Source: Pseudomonas cerasi (GTDB lineage: Bacteria; Pseudomonadota; Gammaproteobacteria; Pseudomonadales; Pseudomonadaceae). Taken from it: a stretch of DNA of 64,000 nucleotides. Both the position numbers and the translations under genes were made by a program. Location of the stretch: contig NZ_LT222319.1 in NCBI RefSeq assembly GCF_900074915.1, positions 2,389,001-2,453,000 on the forward strand. The letters are read 5' to 3'. Each line of letters opens with the position of its first letter. Position 1 is the stretch's first letter. Of this stretch, positions 17,969 to 26,224 are shown in pieces. Under the pieces are notes generated by a model. That model did not search any database and was not told where the DNA came from. It saw only the letters and a list, made by a program, of their open reading frames with translations.

Positions 17969-18760
17969 TCAGCGCGAGCGCAGGCGCAGAATCTTCGCCC
18001 CGTCACTGGGGTCGGTCAGCCAGTGCGCCACGACGCCGAAGGTGCTCAGCAAGCGTTCCGGAGTCAGTACCTCGAGCGGCGCACCCAGCGCGACCAGCCG
18101 ACCCTTTTCCATGACCGCCACACGGTCGCAGTCCAGCGCCTGATTCAGATCGTGCAGGGCAATCACGGTGGTCACCGGCAAGGCCCTGACCAGGCCGAGG
18201 ATGGTCAGTTGATGCTGGATGTCCAGATGATTGGTCGGTTCGTCCAGCAGAAGGATCTGCGGCCGTTGCGCCAGCGCCCTGGCGATGTGAACGCGTTGCC
18301 GCTCGCCACCGGACAAGGTGTGCCAGGCGCGTTTTTGCAGGTGCAGCATGTCCACATCCTGTAGCGCCTGGCGAACGATTGCATCGTCCTCGGCGCTCCA
18401 CGGCTCGAGTGCCGACAGCCAGGGCGTGCGGCCCAGTTCGACGGCGTCCAGCACGGTCACGGCGTCGCTGGTTTCAGCCTGCTGCTCGACCACCGCCAGA
18501 AGGCGCGCCACGTCCCTGCGGCTCAAGGCCTCAAGTGCTCGCCCGCCCAGGCTGACCGAGCCGCTGACCGGCTTCTGAATACCGGCCAGTAGCTTGAGCA
18601 GGGTGGATTTGCCCGAGCCGTTGGGACCGACCACGGCCAGGGTTTCACCTGCGGCAATGCTCAGGTCGACATCGCGCAGCAGCGCTGCGCCACGTACCGA
18701 ATAACCCAGACCGGAACAACCGAGTACCGGTGCACTGAGCGGATGAGGTAAGGCATTCAT
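17969..18760 (-). CDS. FecE/BtuD-type ABC transporter ATPase
   Basis: 263 residues. Walker A 'GPNGSGKST' (about residue 42), signature 'LSGGERQRVHIA', Walker B 'ILLLDEPTNHLD', switch His 'IALHDLNQAL'. Typical of iron-siderophore/cobalamin import ATPases. The ATG at 18760 overlaps the stop codon of the permease (ATGA). Last gene of a binding protein-permease-ATPase operon whose leader is a cobalamin riboswitch, so the substrate is most likely a corrinoid (or, less likely, a metal linked to B12 status). Confidence 0.9.
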   Translation of the reverse strand: MNALPHPLSAPVLGCSGLGYSVRGAALLRDVDLSIAAGETLAVVGPNGSGKSTLLKLLAGIQKPVSGSVSLGGRALEALSRRDVARLLAVVEQQAETSDAVTVLDAVELGRTPWLSALEPWSAEDDAIVRQALQDVDMLHLQKRAWHTLSGGERQRVHIARALAQRPQILLLDEPTNHLDIQHQLTILGLVRALPVTTVIALHDLNQALDCDRVAVMEKGRLVALGAPLEVLTPERLLSTFGVVAHWLTDPSDGAKILRLRSR

Positions 18761-19779
18761 CGCGTGCTGTTGCCCCGGATAAGAATCAAAGCGAAGACCG
18801 GTGCGCCGATCAGTGCGGTAATCACCCCGATCGGCAGCGCCTGCCCCTTGATCAGGGTGCGCGAAAGGATATCGGCAGCGATCAGAAACAGTGCGCCGCT
18901 CAAGGCGCTCAACGGCACCAGCCGGGCGTGCCGGACACCGACCAGCATCCGCACCGCGTGCGGGATCACCAGCCCGACGAAGCCGATGGAGCCGACAATC
19001 GAGACCATCACCGCGGTGACCAGCGCAGCGCTGGCGATCAGGATGATCTGCACGCGCCGTACCGCGATCCCCAGCGATGCCGCCGAGTCGCTGCCGAAGG
19101 TGAACGCGTCCAGCGCTCGCCGGTGCCAGAGGCACACCAGCAGGCCTGCCAGCACCGTCGGCACAGCCAGCCAGACCGAGTGCCAGCGCACGCCGCTGAG
19201 GTTACCCAGCAGCCAGAACATGATACCGCGTGCCTGCTCGGAGCTTGCCGATTTGGTGATCAGAAACGAGGTCAGGGCATTGAACAGTTGCGACCCGGCG
19301 ATCCCGGCCAGAATGATCTGCCCGGCTGCCGTCGTGCCGCGTGAGGAATGCGCCAGCAGGGCGACCAGCGAAAACGCCGCCACGGCCCCGACAAAGGCGC
19401 CTGCCGACATCGAGATCGCACCTGCACCAAAGCCCAGAATGGCGACCAGTACCGCGCCGGTCGAAGCCCCTGCGGAAATCCCCAGCAGATACGGGTCTGC
19501 CAGCGGGTTGCGCAATAACGATTGCAACACCACACCACAGATCGCTAGCCCGGCCCCGCAGGCCGCCGCGACAATGGCGCGGGTCAGCCGGTAGTTCCAG
19601 ACGATGCCTTCGTCTATAGGGTCGAGTACATAGCCAGCGCCCCAGAGTTTGTTGGCCAGCACCTGGAAAACCACGTTCAGGCTGATCGAGGTTTCGCCGA
19701 TCGCGGCCCCGATCATGATCGCCAGCACCAGCACTGCCGAGACCCAGAGCACATGAACCAACGCTATCGGCAATCTCAT
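18757..19779 (-). CDS. FecCD/BtuC-family ABC transporter permease
   Basis: 340 residues with about ten membrane helices. Family signatures 'GAGLAICGVVLQSLLRNPLADPYLLGISAGASTGAVL' (in parts, residues about 75-112) and 'GSIGFVGLVIPHAVRMLVGVRH' (about 262-283). Inner-membrane channel of the B12-regulated importer. Overlaps the binding-protein gene upstream (stop/start ATGA near 19776) and the ATPase gene downstream. Confidence 0.92.
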   Translation of the reverse strand: MRLPIALVHVLWVSAVLVLAIMIGAAIGETSISLNVVFQVLANKLWGAGYVLDPIDEGIVWNYRLTRAIVAAACGAGLAICGVVLQSLLRNPLADPYLLGISAGASTGAVLVAILGFGAGAISMSAGAFVGAVAAFSLVALLAHSSRGTTAAGQIILAGIAGSQLFNALTSFLITKSASSEQARGIMFWLLGNLSGVRWHSVWLAVPTVLAGLLVCLWHRRALDAFTFGSDSAASLGIAVRRVQIILIASAALVTAVMVSIVGSIGFVGLVIPHAVRMLVGVRHARLVPLSALSGALFLIAADILSRTLIKGQALPIGVITALIGAPVFALILIRGNSTR

Positions 19780-20789
19780 TTGGCAGCGTTGAAACGGTTG
19801 GCGGCGTCAGCCAGTTCCTCGAACCCGGTGAACAGGCGCAGGCCCGCCTGCATGCCCTCGGCGTCGATGATCACGATCCGGTCATGCTTGACCGCGTCCA
19901 TGTTGCGGGTCACCGGGTCGGTCTTGAGGAATTCGATTTTTTTCAAGTAATCGTCAGCCGGGAAGCGGCGGCGATCCATGCGCGCGATGACCAGAATGCT
20001 CGGGTTGGCTTTGGCGATGGTTTCCCAGCCCACAGTCGGCCATTCCTCGTCGGACTGAACGATATTGCGCATGCCCAGGCTGTTGAGCATGAAGTCCGGA
20101 ATGCCTTTGCGGCCGGCCACGAAAGGGTCGCTGGCGAGGTCGGAGCTGGAGAACCAGAACAGCGCCGAGACGTCATTGGCCTTGTTCTGCCGGACGTTGG
20201 CAATCGCTGCGCTCAGGCGGGCCTTGAGGTCGGCAACCAGCGCGTCGCCGCGATCCCGCACATCGAAAATCTGCGCCAGTTGCTCGATGCTCTTGTAGAT
20301 GGTGTCGATGCGGAACGGCTCCAGGCGTGTGCCATCGGCACCGACCAGATTGTCCTTGCCTTCGCAGTCGGACGGCAGGATGTAAGTGGGTATCTTCAGG
20401 TCATGGAACTGCTCGCGGGTGCCGACCACGCCCTGTTTGCCGACCATCCACTCCAGTTGCACGGCCACCAGTTCCGGTCGCTTGCCAATCACTGCCTCGA
20501 AACTGGGCTCGTTGTCGGCCAGGCGCTCGACCTTGTCGTTCTGCGCCTTGAAACGTGGCAATACATTGTTGAACCACAGGGAAGTGCCGACCAGTCTGTC
20601 GCCCAGGCCCAGTTCGTAAAGCATTTCGGTGCCGGCCTGGCCAATGGTGACAGCCTTGGTCGGCGCATGCTGGAAGGTCAGGGTTGCGCCACAGTTTTCA
20701 AGGGTCAGCGGGTACTGAGTGGGGGCGGCGAGGGCCAGGGTGGACAGCGTCAGGCTGGCAGCGAATGCGGCGAGGCGGGGCAGCGACAT
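19776..20789 (-). CDS. Periplasmic corrinoid/siderophore-type binding protein of ABC importer
   Basis: 337 residues. Signal peptide MSLPRLAAFAASLTLSTLALAA. The FecB/BtuF-type two-lobed domain follows: 'AVTIGQAGTEMLYELGLGDRLVGTS', 'ELVAVQLEW', 'IVQSDEEWPTVGWETIAKANPSILVIA'. The ATG at 20789 gives the clean signal peptide; the frame is open further upstream into the riboswitch. First gene of the operon. The riboswitch upstream indicates repression by adenosylcobalamin. Confidence 0.88.
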   Translation of the reverse strand: MSLPRLAAFAASLTLSTLALAAPTQYPLTLENCGATLTFQHAPTKAVTIGQAGTEMLYELGLGDRLVGTSLWFNNVLPRFKAQNDKVERLADNEPSFEAVIGKRPELVAVQLEWMVGKQGVVGTREQFHDLKIPTYILPSDCEGKDNLVGADGTRLEPFRIDTIYKSIEQLAQIFDVRDRGDALVADLKARLSAAIANVRQNKANDVSALFWFSSSDLASDPFVAGRKGIPDFMLNSLGMRNIVQSDEEWPTVGWETIAKANPSILVIARMDRRRFPADDYLKKIEFLKTDPVTRNMDAVKHDRIVIIDAEGMQAGLRLFTGFEELADAANRFNAAK

Positions 20790-20933
20790 GAAATGCGGTC
20801 TCCGTTGGAGCAGGTGCCAGGGCGCAATGCACATCAGGAAACACATCCCCGGATGATCACCGGGCACGACAGGAAATGCCGACGCGTGCGGATGTCCTTC
20901 CCGGACACCCCGCCGGTTAGTGGATTGAAGCGG

Positions 20934-21105
20934 GTCGGCAGGTCTCCTGACTGACACGTCATCGCCAGGCTCCGGCCTTCCCGGATCACGATCCAGTGGC
21001 AGTCATGGAGCAGGCTCGGTGCCTACAGTTGCGGGGGCAGTTTCGTTTTTCGCCTGGTGAGAAAGGCGTGCGAATTCCCTGTTAGTTCCTCTCGGAAACC
21101 GACGC
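20934..21105 (-). promoter_or_regulatory. Cobalamin riboswitch
   Basis: On the minus strand the sequence shows the conserved core in order: 'GGGAATTCGCACGCC', 'AACTGCCCCCGCAACTGT' (21025-21042), 'GCCACTG', 'GGGAAGG', and the B12 box 'AGTCAGGAGACCTGCC' (20937-20952). All hallmark blocks are present. It lies about 145 bases upstream of the binding-protein gene and should switch the ABC importer off when B12 is plentiful. Confidence 0.95.
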
Positions 21106-21310
21106 GCGGCATGGTAAACGATAAGCGTTTTAGTGGCTAATCCTTTGCGCACAGCTGCTGCAGCAGACGGTCTGTGAGTCCAAAACCGTCCCGATGGGCA
21201 CGGAACTTTCGGGAAAAACGCTTAAATTATCTTCATGTTCACGTCCGTAAAACCGCAAAGGCCCATTCCAGAGCGTTCGCGTGAAAAACATGGCGCTGGG
21301 CCACAACACG

Positions 21311-21329
21311 TTTTTCACATCTTCTTCAC
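21311..21329 (+). promoter_or_regulatory. Candidate OmpR-family (ColR-like) binding site
   Basis: TTTTTCACA at 21311-21319 is followed by a second TTCAC (21325-21329) exactly 11 bases after the first TTCAC (21314-21318). One helical turn between direct repeats is typical of OmpR/PhoB-family regulators, and TTTTTCACA resembles the core reported for ColR in P. putida. It is 106 bases upstream of the histidine phosphatase start. The rest of 21106-21434 shows nothing else I can support. Confidence 0.35.
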
Positions 21330-21434
21330 CGCATCGGGACGATGCTGAACCTATCTTGCCTGCATGGGAGCGGCACAGACCTCGGGCACTCCCTGGGTCA
21401 ACGCCACACATAGGTTCATGGCAGGAGTGGTCCC

Positions 21435-22129
21435 TTGACCGACACGATAATCAACAAGAATGTACTTCCCCGTTCGGGCATCAGTCAGCGCTACAAATTG
21501 CATCGGCACATCGTATCGATGTCCGTTGCCGTCGTGCTGACGGCTATCTGTGCATGGTTCTACTCGGCGTTCTCGGGTGTGCATGTGGTGGACCTGGGGG
21601 TCGGCAGCAACCTGAGCGTTTCCGGCCTTCGCGAGCACTGGCGGCAAGGCAATGTAGTGGTGATGATTCGCCACGCCGAACGTTGTGACCGCTCGAGCAA
21701 CCCGTGCATGAGCGACGCCGACGGCATTACCTCCAACGGCCGCGACGCCGCTCTGGCGGTGGGCGCCGGGTTGCAGAAAATGGGCATGGACCACGCGCGC
21801 ATGATCGCCAGCCCAAGACCCGCACGCAACAGACTGCGCAACTGTTGGCCGGGCACGCGGTGGCTGGCCAGGACTGGATCAATGACTGTGACAGCGGCTT
21901 CATGAAAGCGGTGCAGGCCCACAAGGTCAGCGGCGAGAACATGGTGCTGGTGACCCACAGTGGCTGCATCGATCAGTTCGAGCGCAAGGTCGGCGTACCT
22001 GGCGGCGAGCGCTCCAGTGAGTACGCCCAGGCGTTTTTCGTACAAATAGACGGCAGCCATCCGCCGAAAATCCTCGGCTCCCTGAATGCCGGGCAATGGG
22101 CAAACCTCAACAGCGAGCAATTCAATTGA
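21435..22129 (+). pseudogene. Histidine phosphatase (Ais/PmrG-like), one-base frameshift
   Basis: Reading from the TTG at 21435 (GCAGGAG upstream) gives a membrane anchor (residues about 27-47) and the catalytic 'VVVMIRHAERCD' of the histidine phosphatase superfamily. Near residue 127 ('MIASP') the frame breaks. The rest of the protein ('KTRTQQTAQLLAGHAVAGQDW', with 'LVTHSGCIDQF' carrying the second catalytic His) continues in another frame to 22129. Adding one C to CCC at 21812-21814 restores one protein of about 231 residues. This resembles the lipopolysaccharide core heptose-phosphate phosphatase Ais/PmrG. True mutation or base-call error cannot be told apart here. Confidence 0.75.
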
Positions 22130-22998
22130 CGACATCTTCCAGCGCCAGGCTGCGGTTCTACGGCATCAACCTGGGTGTACCGGTGTTTTTCGCGTTACTG
22201 GTCTTCGTCACCTTCGACCTGACCACGATCGACCGGCAACTGAGTGACCTGTTTTTCGATTCGACGGCCGGGGTGTTTCCCATCGGCCAGAGCCATCTGT
22301 TCGAGAACATCACACACAGATGGGCGCGGATCCTTCCGAACTGGACCGGAGAGCTGGCGATCATTGGTGCGATGCTGTCCTTTGTCTGGCCGTTGCTGGA
22401 AAAATATAATGATTCGCGCCTCGCGAGGCGGCTGACGGGCTCTCGGTTGGGCACCTTCCTGCGCTTTGCACGCAGGCACCGGCTGGACTTCTTTTTCGTC
22501 ATCGTTGCCTTTGCGCTGAGCACCGCCATGATCCATTACCTGAAAAGCCATACCAGCGTTTACTGTCCTGTCGAGACTACCTTGTACGGTGGCAGTCAGG
22601 CGCACATCGAGTGGTTCAGGAACTTCAACCTGCTGCACGAGGCCGGCGCCGGGCGATGCTGGCCGGGCGGTCACGCGTCAAGCGCGTTCAGTCTGCTGGC
22701 CCTGTACTTCGTGGCTCGTCGCTATTGCTGGCGGCATTCGAATACCCTGCTGGCGACCATTCTGCTGCTCGGGATGATTTACGGCACCACGCGGGTGCTG
22801 CAAGGCTGGCACTTCATGTCGCACACCTTCTGGGCAGGTATTGTGGTGTGGCTAAGCACGTTGCTGGTTGCCTTGTGCTTCTATGGCCGATCGAGGTTGC
22901 AACAGCCGATTCGCCAGGCGTTGGGCGTCAACAAACCTGATGCATTCGTCACTCGACCTGCAGACGCACTGGCGACAGGTTCCCGGTCGGCCGGGTAG
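22126..22998 (+). CDS. PAP2 family membrane phosphatase
   Basis: About 290 residues, around six membrane helices. Phosphatase motifs: 'KSHTSVYCPVE', 'CWPGGHASSAFS' (variant of PSGH) and 'TRVLQGWHFMSHTFWAG' (R-x5-H). The last has His-Thr where many PAP2 enzymes have Asp, as in the subgroup with G-x-HF-x-SH. Candidates are lipid A or undecaprenyl pyrophosphate dephosphorylation at the periplasmic face. The TTG at 22126 overlaps the previous stop codon; an ATG at 22096 is the alternative start. Sits between an LPS-type phosphatase and a response regulator, so an envelope-modification role is likely. Confidence 0.82.
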   Translation: MTTSSSARLRFYGINLGVPVFFALLVFVTFDLTTIDRQLSDLFFDSTAGVFPIGQSHLFENITHRWARILPNWTGELAIIGAMLSFVWPLLEKYNDSRLARRLTGSRLGTFLRFARRHRLDFFFVIVAFALSTAMIHYLKSHTSVYCPVETTLYGGSQAHIEWFRNFNLLHEAGAGRCWPGGHASSAFSLLALYFVARRYCWRHSNTLLATILLLGMIYGTTRVLQGWHFMSHTFWAGIVVWLSTLLVALCFYGRSRLQQPIRQALGVNKPDAFVTRPADALATGSRSAG

Positions 22999-23015
22999 AA
23001 CAACAAGGCGCGGCA

Positions 23016-23690
23016 ATGAACATTCTGGTTATTGAAGACCATCGTGATATCCACGATAACCTGCTGGAATTCTTCGAGCTCAGGGGGCACGCGGTAGAAG
23101 GGGCGCTGGACGGCCTGAGCGGGCTGCATCTGGCCGCGTCGAAACGCTTCGATGCGATCATTCTCGACATCATGCTGCCCGGCATCGACGGCAACCAGAT
23201 CTGCCACAGCCTGCGCCAGTATTCGAAGTCGGAAGTCGCGATTGTGATGCTCAGCGCGCGCGATGAACTGGATGATCGGCTCACCGGTTTCAAGGTGGGG
23301 GCCGACGACTACATCACCAAGCCGTTTGCAATGTCCGAAGTGCTCGCCAGGGTAGAAGCGATCGTCAGCCGACGGCAGCGCCAGGACAACCGGATGATGG
23401 TGGTTGCCGACCTGCAGTTCGATCTCGACACCCTGGAGGTCACCCGCAAAGGCGTGCCTTTGAAGCTCAACCCGACCAACATGAAGCTATTGGAACTGCT
23501 GATGCGCAAAAGCCCGCATATCGTCAAGCGGGCCGAGCTGGAAGAGGCGCTTTGGGGCCGTGATGCCCCGAACAGCAGCAGTTTGCGCAGCAACATCCAC
23601 GTGCTTAGGCGGGTACTGGATGGCGGGCACGACACGCCGTTGCTGCACACGGCCCATGGCCTGGGTTACAAGCTGTGTGCGCAGCGCTGA
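23016..23690 (+). CDS. OmpR/PhoB-family response regulator (no kinase beside it)
   Basis: 224 residues. Receiver domain with acidic pocket 'VIEDHRD', phosphorylated Asp in 'AIILDIMLPGIDG' (about residue 51) and Lys in 'YITKPF' (about 102). C-terminal winged helix ending 'LRSNIHVLRRVL...LLHTAHGLGYKL'. It follows the PAP2 gene by 17 bases, in one operon with the histidine phosphatase. The downstream gene is on the other strand, so the partner histidine kinase is not encoded here. Confidence 0.92.
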   Translation: MNILVIEDHRDIHDNLLEFFELRGHAVEGALDGLSGLHLAASKRFDAIILDIMLPGIDGNQICHSLRQYSKSEVAIVMLSARDELDDRLTGFKVGADDYITKPFAMSEVLARVEAIVSRRQRQDNRMMVVADLQFDLDTLEVTRKGVPLKLNPTNMKLLELLMRKSPHIVKRAELEEALWGRDAPNSSSLRSNIHVLRRVLDGGHDTPLLHTAHGLGYKLCAQR

Positions 23691-23697
23691 GGCGGAC

Positions 23698-24735
23698 TCA
23701 TTCGAAGTTGAACAGGCGCTGGATCAGGGTCGGTGTGCTGCCGGTCCAGCGTTTGAATGAACGGCGGAAATTGGCCGGGTCGTTGAAGTTCAGGTAGTCC
23801 GCCACAGCTTCGTTGCTCATCCCCTTGATCTGGTACAGGTACAACGCGACGTGTTTGCGCGCCAGGTCGTGCTGCGCCTGAAAGTGCGTGCCGTGCTTGT
23901 GCAACTTGCGCTTCAGCGTGGCGGGGCTCATGGCGAAAGCGTGAGCGACCTGTTCCAGGCTGGTGGCCTGTCGCACATGTTCACGCAGGTGCTGGTGCAA
24001 GCGGTCCAGCAGGCTGAACGACATGCCCAGCGCGGCGAGTTGCCCGTCGGCTTCCTGCTGCGCGACCTGCACGGCAATGGGCGATGCGCCAGGCCAGGCA
24101 TGGGTAAGGTAATACCTGGGCAGGCGCATCATGTTCAGCGGGCGGCCAAATGCCGTGTTTTCGCCCAGATGAACCCAGTACTGCTCGATGTAGCGTGGCT
24201 CTTCGTGACAGAAACTGCATTCCCACGGCAAACGCTCGCCGCTCAGCGACTGACTCATCGCCACCAGTGCGGTCATGCCGGCTTCGAGCAGGAAGCGTTG
24301 CTGTTCACCTGCACCACAACTGTCCAGCCAGTAGAGATAGGCGAACTGTTCGTCCAGCTCCAGACGCGGTATCAGCAGCGGGCTGAGCAGCGCCTGTTGG
24401 CGGATCAGTATCTCCAGCGCCTGATGCAGGTTTTGCGCATGACGCAGCGCGTGACTGGCCGCGCCGTAGTGGCCGGGAAACAGCCGCTGGCCGAACAGGA
24501 AGCTGGTGTCGTCGGCTTCCATCTGACGTTGCGCGTTACCGATCAGGACGAAAAACTGTTGCGGGCTCAGGCGCGTCTTGCCCGCAACGATGTCCTCGTA
24601 AAACAGCCCGGTACCTTTGAGCAGGCGATGGCTGTCAATGCCGCGCGACAAGGCCAGATCAATCAGCGTTGCCGGCTGGTAGTGGCCGGGGATGAAGCGG
24701 CTGTCGATTTCATACCAGTCACTTTTAAGCGTCAT
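23698..24735 (-). CDS. AraC family transcriptional regulator
   Basis: 345 residues. N-terminal ligand-binding region of the OruR/ArgR-like 'arabinose-binding' type ('YGAASHALRHAQNLHQALEILIRQ'). The C-terminal double HTH has 'TSLEQVAHAFAMSPATLKRKLHKHGTHFQ' and 'MSNEAVADYLNFNDPANFRRSFKRWTGSTP' (each in parts). It is convergent with the response regulator and lies 9 bases downstream of the GGDEF gene on the same strand, so the two may be co-transcribed. Target unknown. Confidence 0.9.
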   Translation of the reverse strand: MTLKSDWYEIDSRFIPGHYQPATLIDLALSRGIDSHRLLKGTGLFYEDIVAGKTRLSPQQFFVLIGNAQRQMEADDTSFLFGQRLFPGHYGAASHALRHAQNLHQALEILIRQQALLSPLLIPRLELDEQFAYLYWLDSCGAGEQQRFLLEAGMTALVAMSQSLSGERLPWECSFCHEEPRYIEQYWVHLGENTAFGRPLNMMRLPRYYLTHAWPGASPIAVQVAQQEADGQLAALGMSFSLLDRLHQHLREHVRQATSLEQVAHAFAMSPATLKRKLHKHGTHFQAQHDLARKHVALYLYQIKGMSNEAVADYLNFNDPANFRRSFKRWTGSTPTLIQRLFNFE

Positions 24736-24744
24736 GGCAGGCGC

Positions 24745-25659
24745 TCAGGCAGTGCAGGTCAGAGGGCGTCGGGCGCGGGCCAGCGACAGATTGAGGCGGC
24801 GCAGCAGGTTGTCCGGCGTTTCATTGAGTGCCATGACGACCGCCACGCTGGCCGACAGGTGAATGCGTTCGCCCTGTTGGCGGGTCTTGTGCGCCAGACT
24901 GGCGACCGCCTGCTGCAACTCCAGCGCCAGCAGCTTTGCCTGGCTTTCTCCGGTGTTGGGCAACAACACCACGAAACGGTCGCCAGCCAGACGGCAGAGC
25001 AGGTCCTGACGGCGCAGATTGAGCACCAGCAAGTGGCTGAGCGCCGACAGCACCTCATCGCCTTCGGCATGCCCGAAGGCATTGTTGATCGCGCTGAAAC
25101 CATCCACGTCCAGCGCCAGCAGCGACAGCGGCTGCTGTTGGCAGACACTCTGTTCCAGGCTGACCACCAGTTGGCGCTTCAGGTAGTCGGCGCTGCCCAG
25201 CGGGGTGAGTTTGTCGTACAACCGGTGCTCCCGGAAGCCGCGCTCGCGTTTTTCCATTTGTGCGCTGATTGCCAGTTGTTCGCGATGCCAGTGGTAGATG
25301 CCCAGGGTCAACAGAATCAGGCCGACCGGCATCGGGCCGGATTCCAGCCAGTGATCCCATTCGATCGCAGCGGGCAGGCGGATGAATTCGTCGAGCGCGT
25401 CGATCCACCACGAGAAGAACACGCAACTCAGGCCGATCGACAGGTAATTGGTCACCCGGCCGGCCGGTCTACTCTTGAACACCAGAAACAGCCAGACCAG
25501 CGACAGCAGGGCGGAGCCACCTTCACCGACGATGTCCAGCCACTGCCATTCGCTGACATGTTTGAGCGTGCCGAATGCCAGAAACGCCAGCAGGCCGAGA
25601 TTGGAGGCGACCATCAGCACGGCGAGTTTCCAGCGATGAGGTTGGATGATCCTGAACAT
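24745..25659 (-). CDS. Membrane GGDEF-domain protein with degenerate active site
   Basis: 304 residues. About five membrane helices in the first 160 residues, then a GGDEF domain: 'LALDVDGFSAINNAFGHAEGDEVL' keeps the metal-binding Asp and substrate Asn/Asp. However, the signature loop reads 'RLAGDRFVVLLPN', so GGDEF has become AGDRF and the catalytic Glu is lost. It may therefore be an inactive or regulatory c-di-GMP protein. ATG at 25659 (MFRIIQ) preferred; the frame opens to 25716. Confidence 0.85.
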   Translation of the reverse strand: MFRIIQPHRWKLAVLMVASNLGLLAFLAFGTLKHVSEWQWLDIVGEGGSALLSLVWLFLVFKSRPAGRVTNYLSIGLSCVFFSWWIDALDEFIRLPAAIEWDHWLESGPMPVGLILLTLGIYHWHREQLAISAQMEKRERGFREHRLYDKLTPLGSADYLKRQLVVSLEQSVCQQQPLSLLALDVDGFSAINNAFGHAEGDEVLSALSHLLVLNLRRQDLLCRLAGDRFVVLLPNTGESQAKLLALELQQAVASLAHKTRQQGERIHLSASVAVVMALNETPDNLLRRLNLSLARARRPLTCTA

Positions 25660-25951
25660 GAACAGACGGCTCCCGAAGTGCTGATTATCGGCCAGCAGAA
25701 CAGATGCACATGACACTTCGGTGACGGGTAACGCGAACCGCGAAAGGTCGAATCAGCTCACGTGTGTTACAGGTTTTTGCTTCGCATCTGACGTATAAGC
25801 CACCTCTGATCAGCGCCAGGACTCAGCCGTCACTTACGTCGCACTCTGCGTCTTCAGTGTCATTGCTGCGTTGGCAGCGGTTGCGGGTAACGCATGAGGT
25901 TGTGTCGTATCAGAGTTACCTGCCTGTCGGCGTTTGATTCTGGCCAGCGGT

Positions 25952-25973
25952 CGTGGGAGCGAGCTTGCTCGTG
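25952..25973. repeat. REP-like element
   Basis: GTGGGAGCGAGCTTGCTCGTGA matches the common Pseudomonas REP core (GGAGCGAGCTTGCTCG, a near-perfect palindrome). It lies alone in the non-coding stretch between the GGDEF gene and the TonB-dependent receptor. Confidence 0.65.
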
Positions 25974-26132
25974 ATCTGTCGGGAACCGACAGTAGGGTCG
26001 GTATATACAGTGCGCCAGACACACCGAGCATCAGTACGGCCTACAGCTCCAGCCCCGCCTGAAAGTCAAATCAGCTCATTTACCTGCTCGATTCCCCTCA
26101 AACCCGCTGTTTTCAGCCCCTGGGCCCGTTAC

Positions 26133-26166
26133 CTGTCACAGAACCGTCACTGCACGACTCTAGCTT
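26133..26166 (+). promoter_or_regulatory. Pho box and -10 element of the phytase operon
   Basis: CTGTCAC (26133-26139), AGAA, CCGTCAC (26144-26150): two direct 7-base half-sites at 11-base spacing, 13 of 14 bases self-consistent and matching the PhoB consensus CTGTCA(T/C). TAGCTT at 26161-26166, 10 bases further, is placed as a PhoB-dependent -10. It lies about 60 bases upstream of the receptor start codon. Indicates induction in phosphate starvation. Confidence 0.8.
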
Positions 26167-26224
26167 GCGCCTCCAGTTGCCGGGCCATTTGCCTGGTCTG
26201 TCGGGTTTATGGGGGAGGACTTAC

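Noticed and set aside
18764-19594. Plus-strand 276-codon frame opposite the permease gene
   Set aside because: Antisense shadow of a well-supported FecCD permease; translation is Ser/Thr/Ala-rich without domains.
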